This document shows, in pieces, positions 22,639 through 36,400 of a DNA stretch of 64,000 nt. Position 1 is the stretch's first letter, and each line of letters begins with the position of its first letter. The position numbers were made by a program, and so were the translations under genes. The notes below the pieces were generated by a model. The model ran no database searches, was not told where the DNA came from, and saw only the letters and a list, made by a program, of their open reading frames with translations. This stretch comes from Pteria penguin (taxonomy: Eukaryota > Mollusca > Bivalvia > Pterioida > Pteriidae). The stretch lies in the NCBI GenBank assembly GCA_035048485.1, contig CM068592.1:33584501-33648500 (forward strand), given 5' to 3'.

Positions 22639-25600
22639 GTAAGCACCATCACGTCTAACGCGGCGAGATGAAAGGGCTTGAATCGTTTCATGTTTACCGT
22701 TGTCGGCCATATAAAATACACTATATGTGCAGTCGGTATTAGTGTGTATTTCTTGTTTATATAGTTTGTGTGTACTACGTTTTTCTTCTCGTGCCTAGAT
22801 AATCTCATATTTAGCACTTTATCCCTTAATATTAACATCAATTCACTGGTTTCATTCAATATCCCTAACATTTTTGTTACAGATAACGAGTTAAATGGTG
22901 CGGGAATTGAAAATTATCCCAATTTACTCGAGCGATCGGAGGGGGTTTTTGTTAAGCAGAGAGCAAAACACATGTGTGCCTGGCTTTCTAGTTTTCAATT
23001 TACCAGTATTCAGACTTGAGTAAAACGCGACTTTGGTCGAAGCTTTCATAATGTGTAAATTGATTTGTATTAAAGAAGGTCGCATAGAACGTGTGTGCTC
23101 GTTTTAATCGGCAGAGGTATGAAAGAAAGGTAGCTGTTAAAAATAGCTCAAACAATTGATCATTATGTATGTTTGAACTAGATTTCGAGATTAATAACTC
23201 CCATACAAGTATTCATTGCGCGAAAGTTACACTGGTGATTGATCAGTGATCTGTCTTGAAATCAACTTCATTTGCCATTTGATAGTTAGACATGTTTCAG
23301 AAATTGCATATATAGTTAGAAAATCAGAGTGAAATTCATCAGAATAAGAAACAAATTTTTAATTGAGAAAAAAATATTGGATTTACCAATATATGTATTT
23401 TAATTTTGTTAAGTTGATAATAGAAATATGCTCATTCAATCTGCCCCCTTTTCTTCTATGGTAATATCACAGTAACAGGATAATCTATATATAGTAATAA
23501 TATCCTTCATATTTCAATTTTTTATGTGTATCCATATGGCTCCAATCAAAATCTTTTTGATTAATTAGTTTAAAATGCAAAATAATAATATTAAGGAGTA
23601 CAATGAGTTAGCATTGAACAATATATGTATGTAATGGCACAATGAATTTAATGAAAATTAAATTTTCATCAAAGGAAAGTTTCTTGAACATCACTTAAAC
23701 ATCACAAATATTTAGAAATATCAAATTCAGTAGATTTTATTTATGCCATTAAATATAATATTGAGGTTATTTATATATGGTTAAATTTCATTTCTTTAAC
23801 ACTCCAGCCAAAGTTAGAAGAAATAAAAGGGGGGGGGGGGTTATATAAACATTTTAAACAACAATTTTATCTAGCAATTCCAGAAGTAGAGAAGGAGACT
23901 ATTTTTCCATCTTAATGTGTTTTAGACTTTTGTCGAGTTTAGACCTTAACAGATAGGTGATGTCTTTGGGTATTGTAGTTTCATCCACATTGGCACCACC
24001 ATATAAATGTAAGAAAGGGTAATGTGTATTACATACTTTAAAAAATCCTGGCTGCTCATTGTGAGGAGAGGAAAGGGGGTTGACATTGGCATCAGGTATA
24101 CATAAGGTGAATTGATTTCTACATGGTTGAACATTTTGAAACATTAATGTATATAGTGTTTAACATGTACTGAATAGTAAAAGGTACATATAGTGATATA
24201 CCACTTTGGCCACCATTTCTCATAATGAAAAGATTCCTAGATTCTGTCAACCTATTTTCATTAAAGTAGAAATGCACTTAAACATCCTTACACTGAATAA
24301 AAATGCCCAGTCACAGGGTTGGCATTTCAACCAAGCATGCATGTTACCAGATGTAAATTTTCAGAATTAATTAGCAAGGAATAGAGAACAATGGTACTTT
24401 TGTCATGATCTTTCCATGCTGTGGTCACTTTAAAAGCATAAAAAACTATCAATTCGGCATAAGGAAGTTTTCAAATTTTTAACCTATAAAAATGAGTCAC
24501 TCATTTGCATGTGAAATTAATGTTTGAAAATGACATGTCACGGAATTTACATAAAATTGTAAGAAATCTTGTCAGCTCTCTTCCATTAATATTCCTGGTT
24601 GGCATGCATCTAGTTGAACTAGTCGTATTTCAAAGAAACAACTAGTGTTAATTTCATTTATATATGCAGAACTTTTCATCAGGAGTCATTTGGTATATTG
24701 TCCATAATAAGACAGAGTTCAATTCCTTCATACAGAAAACGAAATGCCACATACAGCAACATCTTCCATTAATGAAATAGATATGAAATTTACATAGCTG
24801 ATTTCTCAATCGGAAATTAATTTGATTACAATCATGCACTTGATGGAATGTACCAATAATGAAAATTGAAATTTGTGTTCATTGGTTTAATATTGAATTT
24901 GTACAAAGAGGTGATAGAATAAGGTTAATTAAAAAGAGAAATAGAGGTAGAAGCGATACAAGCAGGCAGTAGAGTTTATGGGGAGAATAATGAGATATTA
25001 AAGGGTTTTATCAATTGTCTGACGAAATAAGAATAACTTGTTATCTGTTGAAGTTTCACACTCCTTTGATACTACCTCCTCCCCCTTCCTCCTCTGGATT
25101 ATCGCCTGGTTAACAGATGTGATACATATCTATCTACAAGATACTAGTAGTGACCTTATTTACAAGATGATAGTACAAAAGTCATTTAGTGTACTATGTA
25201 TCCCGTATCCAGACTCTCCCTTATTTGAAGGTTTAAGTCAATCAGACTTGTACTTCAAATGGCAAGGATTCCAATCTATCCAGAAGCTCTCTCAGTTCAG
25301 TTTTGATATACCTTAAGGGGATGGGTGCGGCTGAATCCTTATTCTTGGCGTCACCCGGATCCGGGATTCATTCGAATTCACTTGTCATGTTACAATCAAT
25401 ACATACTTCCTTCCAAAATGCATTGATTGTTCGCATTGAGTAGAAAGTACTCGATAACAAGGCAAATATTTTCCAGACTGTACTAGAGTTGCCACCGCCT
25501 CTGTACAAATGTCATTTCCGGAAGCTTTAGAAAAATAAAATTTCCAGAACCTTTACATAACGATGAAATAAAAATGGAAGTTGAAAGTCTCTAGATTTAA

Positions 25601-28600
25601 GACACCTTTTCATTTTTCATTTGACAACTCTTACATAAATTTCTTGTGTGTTTAAATTTATGTTCCTCACAATAGATCTATTAACAACAAGATGTTCAGT
25701 AATTTATGTCCCCAGTGTTAAGGCTGAGTTCGTTAAGTCGACTCTTGTGTCAGGCGATCTTGGTTCGGTTGCCATTCGTTTGACTTCTCTTAGCAGTTGT
25801 CGATTGTTTACATAAACCCTAGGTCATAACAAAATTTTAATATTTCATATTGCAGCCTTATATTTTGTCCGATTTCAACATCATGCAAGAATTCTTTAAA
25901 AATTGTCAAGTATTTGAAAAAAAAATACTAAAGGTTAAAACCCTCAGAGTTCGGGGGATACATTTCCCCGACTTGGGCTAGACGGAAATCTGAGACGAAA
26001 GGACGAAATTGTTAAAAAAGAACATAAGTGTATGTCAAAAGAACATAGCAGTATATCATATGAAATATTCCTACTTTCTTCTAAAAGGTCATGAACATTT
26101 TATTACAATGATAATTAGCATACATAGTGAGATGTAACTCATTGAACTCTATTAATTTGAGCTTTTATTTATCAATACTGTGTATTTAACGAACTTACAG
26201 TTCTAGCTGAATCATTCTTGATAACACTATAGGTACTATGGATATAGATGTTTGTTACATTGCAGTGGCGGATCCAGGATTCCCGAAAAATTGGGAGGGG
26301 GGCACATGTGAAAGTCAAGCATTTGCCAAAACATTCACCCATTCTGGTGCCAAATCTGGGGTTTTACTCGTATTATTTGAGTGTTTTCAACTCTATCATC
26401 TATATATGCTTTGTAACTTCGTGGCGAAAAAAGGGACAGCCGCTCTCTAAACCGCCACTGCATTGTTAAGTCGAAGAAGTGTTTTATGTAGCCTCGGTGA
26501 ACAAATAAGGAGTCTTTTTCCCGGTCGGAATAAGCATTACTAGGTTAGAAATTTGTACCAGTGTACTTGACAATGATAGGTGCATCCAGGTCACTAAGCG
26601 CTGACCACCGCTATTAAGGTAAAATATAGTGTACCTTTGAATCATAACAAATGAACGCACTTAGAATATTACACCCATATGACATGATGATCATGAATTT
26701 CATGACCAAGCTTCTTAATCTAATAAAATCTCTTTATTTCCAGCTCCATTGTGTTGTTCATCTATACAGGATGAAGTTTGCAGGCGTGCTTGTTTGCAGG
26801 TATGAGCTTCCATACTTTTTTTTTATTGTTTCCCTATATTGTAATACCATAACCAAGAAATGGTAGGACTGATTAGCATGGAAAAATTTTAATACCGTGA
26901 ATACCCCTACTGCACGTGCACGTGCATCCATCTTTTACGTGATTCCGCTGCTTCCCAACTCCAAATCCATTTGTTCTACGCGTGGATCACACAATGACGG
27001 TTTTCTCATTTCAAAAGCTGTATTAAAAGCTATGTTTTTATTGCCAGCCAGTTCATTCAAAGTTTATAATATTAGAATATTGAATGTTTCCCAATTGAAT
27101 TTTATTTTGCACAAATCACTTACAAACCGTCATGATCGCTTGTTGCTTTACTGCCTCCTTCCAGACAATCTAATGACTTCGCCCCCTTGTGATGGGGAGG
27201 TTGTTTATTTCGCTCAGTGCGTTGAAATCAATTTTAATGTAACTTGAAGATAAAATTCAATTATTATAAGTGTCCGCGATCTATCCTAAAATAAAAATTC
27301 CAATCTGCTGCCGAAGCTGACATACATGTAAAATCTAGTCTGCACTAAAAACACGATGTTTGTAGTGTATTGCATTAGGCAGGTTGAGAGAAAATATTAA
27401 AGGAGAAGGAAAGCTGTTTTATCATTTAGGTGTCCTTGATGCGATTTTCAAACGACTTCGGCCATTGGCCACCAAAGATTTTGTTTTCCGACTTCGCCCG
27501 TCTTGACGTCTCTTTACGATTTACAGGACGATTTAGTTCTTGTTGGCTCATATGATACTGTTTCACGGTGATAACATTACATGAAAATAAATTGACTTTC
27601 GATTGCTTAACTTATACTCTTTATTTAATTATTACTAACCATACTGATGAAATGTTTTCAATTTTTGAATTTTGGATCCGCCTAGATAACTGATTTTGAG
27701 TTTGCGATAAAAAATGTAAAAACTATTGAGAGTATTACATCACTTTAACCACTTGCATCGTAAACCGAATTTACCCTCCCTGCTCTAATGTCACATATCT
27801 AATTCTGTCTCTGTTTTGTCTAATGAATTAGTGGGGAATGGCCATGTAAATTTTATGAGGCTAAAAATGCTTTCATACAATGCGCTCTAATGCTCCAGTA
27901 TATCGGCCTTTCCATTATTCATTAATCTTGTGGGCTGTAAATTTATCAATTTACGTTGAGATGTCAGTTTATGAATAATATTAAGATGCTATCTTTGCAA
28001 ATGATATTATGCCCGTCAGGATATGGCGGTAATGCGCCATGGTAGAAAAGTTTATCGTCGTGATTTCGAATTTCTTAAGATTTTTTTCTGTGTGCATATA
28101 AGATGCTGAGGACAGTATACTATGTAAATTTGTTTCGAAAGGGGATTCTGTGAAGGGGGGGGGGTGTTGTAGAGGACTAGTGTTCTGAACTGAAGCTGAA
28201 TACTAGTGTAGTCTCTCATTTCTGTCAGGTCTGGGTTCAATTCATTCAGTGCACTTTTTGGAGATTGGTTTTTCATTTTGAGTACTTCTGTTTCCTTCAT
28301 CTCTGACACTGGTCGCCACCTTATAGATCAAATATTACTGGCGTGGAGATTCTCATCTAATACTGGTTACCACCAGAAAGGCCCAAAACTACTAGTACGG
28401 AGTTATCATCATCTAACACTTGTTATCACCATAAAGGTTAAATACTACTAGCGCGGAGTTATCCATATCTAAGACTGGCTACCACCATAAAGGTCAAATA
28501 CTACTAGGACGGAGTGATCCTCATTTAACACTGGTTACCACCCTAAAGGTCAAATACTACTAGCGCGGAGTTATCCATATCTAACACTGGTTACCACCGT

Positions 28601-31600
28601 TAAGGTCAAATACTACTAGCGCGGAGTTATCCATATCTAAGACTGGCTACCACCATAAAGGTCAAATACTACTAGCACGGAGTTATTCTCATCTAATGCT
28701 GGTTACCACCATAAAGGTCAAATACTACTAGCACGGAGTTATCCTCATCTAACACTGGCTACCACCATAAAGGTCAAATACTACTAGCGCGGAGTTAACC
28801 ATATCGAACGCTAGCTACCACCATCAAGGTCAAATACTACTTGCACGGTGTTATCCTCATCTAAGACTGGTTACCACCATAAAGGTCAAATACTACTAGC
28901 GTAAAGTTGTCCTTATCTTACGGTGGTTACCAGCACAACGGTCAAATACCAGCGATGTGGAGTTATTCTCATCTAACGCTGGTTACTACTATAAAGGTCA
29001 AGTACTACTGGTTTGGCGTTATCCTCATCTAACACTGGTGTGGTGTTATCCTCCACCGCTTGGACTAGCGGCCACCACATAGGTCAAATATTACTGGTGT
29101 GACGTTAAGCAACAAGCTAATTCAAATGTTTCTTTCTTTGGTTTACACTGAATGTTGATGTTAATTGAAATGATGGCAATTGGAGGTGGTGATTCATGTG
29201 AGAGAAAACGGAGAAAAAATTAGGAGTACTTCTGAAGATACAAAATCAAAAAACAAACTTAATATAAATGAATTTATTACATTTTGATCTCATTTATATC
29301 CACATATGTCATGAATTTCCCGATCGTAGACTAAGAACAGCTTTACCTTTACATATTATAATACAATGTAAATATTGTAATGCTAGAATTACACCTACCT
29401 AATTTATAATGTACCACTTGAACAAATTCGACCAAAGAACCTCTTAACGAATTCCGTACCTGGAGGAGATAGTTACAGTTCTAGATACAATTTCTATCTA
29501 AGGGCAGATAACTGTCAGTCAGTCTTTCCCTTGTTAATCTCTCTCGATTTAACTTCTGTTTTGCCAGCGTAACTCTGTTAGAATCATCATATCAGTTGAG
29601 CAATAAAACGATAGTTTATGAGGATTGTTGATTTGACCTCCTGACTGTAAACTTCAGCTATACCGCCCCGTACTTACATGTTCTTTTAGTAGTTATGCAG
29701 CGTTCTTGCAATAATTATAATTTATGAAGCGTTTTATTCCCGCGCAATCAAAACAAACTTTCTTTGCATTGCTTCTATTTAGCTCTTGTGTAAGATTTTC
29801 ACCTCGTAAATTTTGCTTTATTCTCCCCATTCTTGACTTCATTTGAAATAATCATACTTCAATTATAGAATGAGTTTAAATCCCTCGTAGCTCATTAGCA
29901 TGAGGATTGGCATTTCAAAAGAGAGGTGCGTTCATACATGGACAACCTGGTGTTTTCTTTCATTGACATGTATTGAAATATAGGTCTGCAGATTTATTGC
30001 TTTAAAGAAACTCGCAAGGGATTTATAATTATTAGAATGGGGTCTTATCGGATGTGATTTTTGACAGGTTTTGATGATTATTTTTTGTGAAACAGTCTTG
30101 TGCAGTGTACTTTGACTGACATTATTTAGACCCCTCTGCTAGAGATCACATTTTGCAGATCATAGAAAAAAAATTGATTAAGAGGAGTTCAATGATATTT
30201 TGATTGATTGCGGGAACAGCGTACTTACGTGACAAAAAAATGTGAATCTGTCTCCAAATAACATCTTTTATGAACATAGAAAAACAGATAAAATTCAATT
30301 ACATATCATGAAATTCATTTTAAGATTGGACCCCCCCCCAGAATTTTCTTAAAATATTTTTAAGTCAAATGAAACTTAACAGATATTACATTTTTGGGGT
30401 CGAGTACAGTTTTTTGTAATGATCTTGTCCATCAAAATATATCTAATGTATACTGTATTGAAATACTTAAATTAATTTTTTAAAACACTCTTTACTTTAT
30501 ACTAACATTATTTTACAATAACTTTTTTGGAGGACTCATTCCATTATTTGTTCGTTTTTATCTGTCACAGGGGCAGATGCAAGGGGTATTGAGGGGTACT
30601 AAGTCCCCTGCGGTAACCTAGGATTTCTTTACAGAAAACGCATGACTTGCGTATATCTTTTGGTCATTATATGAAAAATGTGTCCATTGAGTCTCGCCGA
30701 CAATCCCTACTGCTTGGGGTGGTTCCGTAGCAAAGGGCTTAAAGATTCCCTACTGCTTCGGATGGTTCCGTAGCATAGCTCTAAATGAAACAACACCCCG
30801 GGCGGGTGGCACCGCCATATAAGTGCAGTAATCTCTGAGAGGGATAAAACAACAATAAAAATCTAATAGACTTTTCGTTTTCTCTGCAACATCATATTTT
30901 AGTTTATAATAACATGCTATATATATTACTTTATAAGGAATATATCGATCACGCGCTGAATCCTCAAATGCGTCTATGATACATGGATTGTAGTGCGTTT
31001 TCAGCTTGGTCCGAGTACGTTGAATGATAGGTCTCTGCCTGGCCTTATGAACTTGTTACAACTTCATTGTCTCACGTTCGTATCAAGTATAGAGCTATCA
31101 TTCAGACGGAATCCTAATGATGCCGGCGCAACACCAGGATATATCTATTGAAATATATCTTACAAGTATCATTTTCTTTTCTCTATGACTGACAAAATTC
31201 CATGGAAGTTCTTATTGAGGTCTTTATTTTAGGTAGTAATATATCTGCTTATTTAGTAGTTGTTATATATGTAATAGGGTCAGAGTGATGAATTAATGAT
31301 TATGCTTTTGGTTTGCGTGGAAGACATCCTAGGTTCGATTCCCAGGTTTTGCGACTATGTTTAAAAGGTTGTTTATATTCTGTAGGTCGGCATATGACAG
31401 TAATTGTTTAAAGTGACGTAAAAACTCATCAAATCGACAGAATGAATTTGCGATAATGCAGTGTACATATATATCCATTAAAGTGCATTCATTGCGTAAT
31501 TTCTACATTGCAAACAATAGATTCTGCATTGGCAATCGCTGTAGGTGGGGCATTCGTCCCCTTGATACATATTTATGAAATACAACATTAGAAACTGGAA

Positions 31601-34600
31601 ATCAAAGCATTGACCGGGATATGGACAGAAATATCAATCTATGTTCATATGCCACCAGAGTAAATTAAGTGGCATTCTGGCATAATCCTTCATTCTGTCA
31701 TACTATACTATTTCTGACACTGAAAAAGCATGTTATTAACTCGAACTATTACTGTATTGATGAATTCGCATTCATTTCTGTCTAGGCTTTAGAAATTATA
31801 ACGAACTACTTGCTTCGAGATTTTAGATTTCATTACGAATTTTGCAAATAATCAATCGCGAGTCGGTAAACAAACAAATATTTTCTACGATTATTAATCA
31901 TAGAGCCGCTTAGAGATTGAAAGTTTTACATCAGGTAAACTTTCTTAGCGAATAGAGTTTGACGGGAAATCTATGCGCGGACTGTAGAGTACTTGAGTGA
32001 AACGTTCGCAGTAAAGTGGTTTTAGCTATGTAGAAACTTTCAAGGTATACGATTTTTTACTTCCATTGTCTTTAATACGGCACTGCACTCAGTTTTAATG
32101 AGGTGCACTGTACAGTTACGTTTTCACAGAAGAGTTCTTTAAGTGCCGTATTACCACCCTTGGATATAAGTGATTATCTCATTTGGCGATGTTGAAATAT
32201 TTTCCATGAAACAATTAGGGTAGAATTTTAAAATGATTCTACTTACACCCTCAAACACAATATAGTTTTTTTTTTAAAGAAAAGGGTACTCTGTGTCATC
32301 TAGCCGTATATCCGAAATTTTCTCCTTTGAGAATTTTCATCACAAGTTCGTGTTGGTCATTGTTCCTCTTGTATATTGTTTAATTATGCATCTAAAATGA
32401 ATCTGTCGATGGATTTAGATTGATTTTGAATTCAGAATTCCAGTTTTGGTTGACATTTCCTCATTCCCAAATACTGCTGCTCCTTCTGATACATTTGGGA
32501 TCCAGACATCTCTAAAAAAGTTTGATTAATTTTGGAGCAGGTGCCCCTGAGAACGAACACCCATCAGAAATGAAATTTTCTGTCTTTTCTATAAGACACT
32601 ATTTGTACCTTTATAAACTAAGGTCATATTTCTACATTTCGTGTCAAAGTTTCAACTTTGGTGTGGTGAAAACGAATCAAAGTCAGGTTTAGGCAAATCA
32701 TATCGAGGTCAGATTTGTCAGGGGGTTTTCGCCGCATTTACTACGTTGTCCATCTTTTGCATTTCCAATGAATATCAGTGCTATCTCTGTCTTTGGAAAA
32801 TGCTAGAGTTGTAAACACCTCGAACAAACAAATGAACGAGCAAACGGAGATTGATACAAATTACCTAGACGAACAAAAGAACGAATGATTGAACAACAAA
32901 TGAATGAAAACAAGCAAAAAGCCGGAAATACACATACAGACTTACAAACAGTTAAGTGAATAAACAAATGGATTGGTTAATTTACAATGTATTTGTTTGA
33001 TTATTTATTGTTTTACGTTACTCCATGATTATTTTACTTACATATTGGCGGCTGACTTTCGTTTTCCATTTTCGGATTGTGTTTAGTAGGTCGGTTACTT
33101 CCTGCTTCCATGTTGCTGTATAACCGAAAAAATTGTTGATAGCGACGGAAAATACCGTTCATTCAATTAAACTGTTCATAAGCAATGGACCCACCCTATT
33201 GATTGATTGATTGTTGTTTTTACGTCACTTCATGATTATTTCACGTATACGGTGACGGCATCTGCCTGATGCATCGCATAGGATTGTTACCTTTGTAATT
33301 TTACCACTCGAAAGTGAGGGATTTTTTACGTGCCACACCTACCGTGACACGGGATCTCGGTTTATACTGTTCCATCCGAAAGGCAGAACACCGATGTGCT
33401 CACGGCGGGGGTCGAACCCGGGACTTTCCAGTCACAAACAGAACACCTCATCCATTGGGTCACAGCGGCTGCGGCCCCGCCCTAAGCAGTAAGGAATTAT
33501 TTACGTACCAACGTGTTACGTGAACGTTGATATGGAGGCCCCCGTCCCGATTTAAACTACCTGATTGGTAACATTGCGAGACAAAATAGAATAAAATAAG
33601 AATTAGAAAAGTCCGAATGACAACTGGACTGGCTGCAGGAAAAGTCCGAATGACAACTGGACTCGCCGCAGGAATCGATCGCTGAACTACCAACAGGAAT
33701 CGACAGGTAGCTGCAGGAATTGAACCCAGGTCCTCAGGTTTGAAATTCAGCACGATATCTCTGGACCTACGTTCCCGTCAAATACGTTGGAACAATATGG
33801 TACTTTAAACTGTTTTGTTAGGGAGTCAATGTCTTAATCTTATTCAATGACGTCATGATTCTTTCCTAGTACATGTATAAGGCGTTTTCAAAAATTGGCA
33901 TTATCGCAGTATGTCTAATATTTTGTTGAAAGCGATTTGAAACCAGCGGTATTTCTAAGAGATGCTAGTCATTTCTTTAATTTATAGGATTAAAATGAAT
34001 GGACCTGGTACTGTTATTAATTTATCATTGACAAAGTATAAATGCAGAAGGGGTTATATTTAAATATTATACTCACCCTCACGTTTTCTTTCAAATGACA
34101 CTTAGCTAGGAGTTATAACTTATCGCACATTAAGCCGCATAGGAGAATGGAGAAAGCACTGTAACACCATATTTATATTTCCATTTCTCCCACCATAAAT
34201 TGCATGATTACATAAATATACCCTAAAAAGTTTTGACAAATCTCTTTCACGCTAAAATGACATCGCGATGATTTGCTTTTTATCGCGTTTGAAAAATCAG
34301 ACAAGTTGCAAGTGTTATTTGAGTACAAACCAATTCTCACGTGATCTCCATAAGCAACACGAGAAAACATCAGCGTCCCTGGTAACGGAATTTCGTCGGC
34401 ATCGTAGCACCTGGGGCGATTTGGGCAACGTTAAAAACCTCTTAGTATCCCATAAAGAAGAAACGATCTTTTAGCACCTAGTGAATCATTTCATTTCTCC
34501 GATAAACAGACACGGATCTGTTACGATGAGAATGTTAAAAAATGATAATGAATTTCAGAATTAACCATTTTTAGAACTACTATAATTAAATGAAAAATTT

Positions 34601-36361
34601 GGCAAGTCCTGTATTTAAACCTTAATAATGTTTAAAACCGTTTTGTTTAGTTTTGAAGCAAGATTGTTGAACTTCTGATATAACATCATATATGATACTG
34701 GTATTAAAACTATTAATCTAATTTCATGCCATGGGAATCGGAGACTCTAGGTATTTAGTCTAAGGTCTAATTGTATGTGGCCTATGAGCCCCCCCCCCCC
34801 CCCCCCCCCCCCCCCCTGAAAAAAAGAGAAGTTACATGTGACCTAGATTTCGTCCGGGGGCATCACATTTTGTTCTTTCTGTCATCGTTTTATGCCCATT
34901 TTGTGTGACGATCAGAGTTTTGTGATTAAAAAATCCAGAGAAAACCACAGAACTTCAACAGATACTCTAGCATACTATCAATTTGCCTCGGTTAGTGTTC
35001 GAACCTAGACTTTCACCGAGCTGACATGCTACAGCGAGATCCTGTACAGTGTGTGAACACACTTACTTGCCGTAACCCCTTGTTTTATGTAGACAGACGG
35101 GAAAGAAAGTTAAGTGAAAAAAGGGGGAAAGAAGGTGTGAAATGTAATGTAAGTAGACGATGGTAATTAAAATGAGGAAACAAGATCTTGCCATATTTAT
35201 CGTCTTCTAATGATTTGCTATGGGTTTTAGTCACATTGTCGCGAAAGTCGTCGGCTTTTGTGTTAATTTTAAGTTAATTCAAGATGTACTCTGCAAGAAG
35301 CTCACACCGAGCTATGAATAGGGTTCTTCTGCCATTAAGCGATAAAGTTTTACATATGCTTATTTTATGGTTTTGAAATGATGGTTGTACAGATAACAAT
35401 ATCATGGGAGTGCATTACGAACGCTCGTGGTGAAAATGAAATATGAACCCAGACAGTCGTAGAGTGACATGAACCTCAACCGCATTTGCTCTTTTTGTGA
35501 CGTTACTGCATGTAATTCAAGAAAGATATTGAAAGTAAAAAGGGCTAGATTGTTCGTTGTACACAAAACTTTGACTTTTTGATAACTTTTAAAGTATCTC
35601 TGTTGGACATTTGTAAGTGTGACATGAAATATTTAGCTGGTTGGATTCATAAACAGAATGTTGGGGTTCGAGTCTTGTAAAAATCTTAGTTTTGTCGCAT
35701 GAACGTTAAATCGTTGCTTGTTTCAGGTAATTTCTGACAGAAGACAAGCTGTACTCGCACGTTTCTCTTTCTAATACATGTGTTATTATAATTTTCGAGC
35801 TGCAGACATGTATTACACGAGTGGTAAAGGGGAGAAAATATTTGTCTCACTTTTAAGGAGACGACATTTTATTCCTTGACTCTAGTTTTGACCATGAAAC
35901 AGACTTACCCGAAGTAGCGAGGAATCTTAAACGGACTCAACCAAAGTAGCGAGCGATCTTAAACGGACTTACCCGAAGTAGCGAGAACTCTTAAACGGAC
36001 TCAACCGAAGTAGCGAGCAATCTTAAACGGACTTGTCCGAAGTAGCGAGGACTCTTAAACGGACTCAACCGAAGTAGCGAGGGATCTTAAACGGACTTAC
36101 CCGAAGTAGCGAGGACTCTTAAACGGACTTAACCGAAGTAGCGAGGGATCTTAAATTTGTCAACTTGTACCGATATCTAGTACCATGGTTGGTCTCTCAC
36201 ACTAGTAACTGACACGTAATCGTTGGACTGTACTCGAACCCATCACCTGTCGGTTTAGAGTTTCCAGACAGCGTCAATATGTTTAAGAAGTTTTTAAGTC
36301 TTTGCTACATGTCGCGTGATCACTAGAAAAAAATCAGTATGTCGTAAACCCACTATCAATT

Positions 36362-36400
<39 letters not shown>

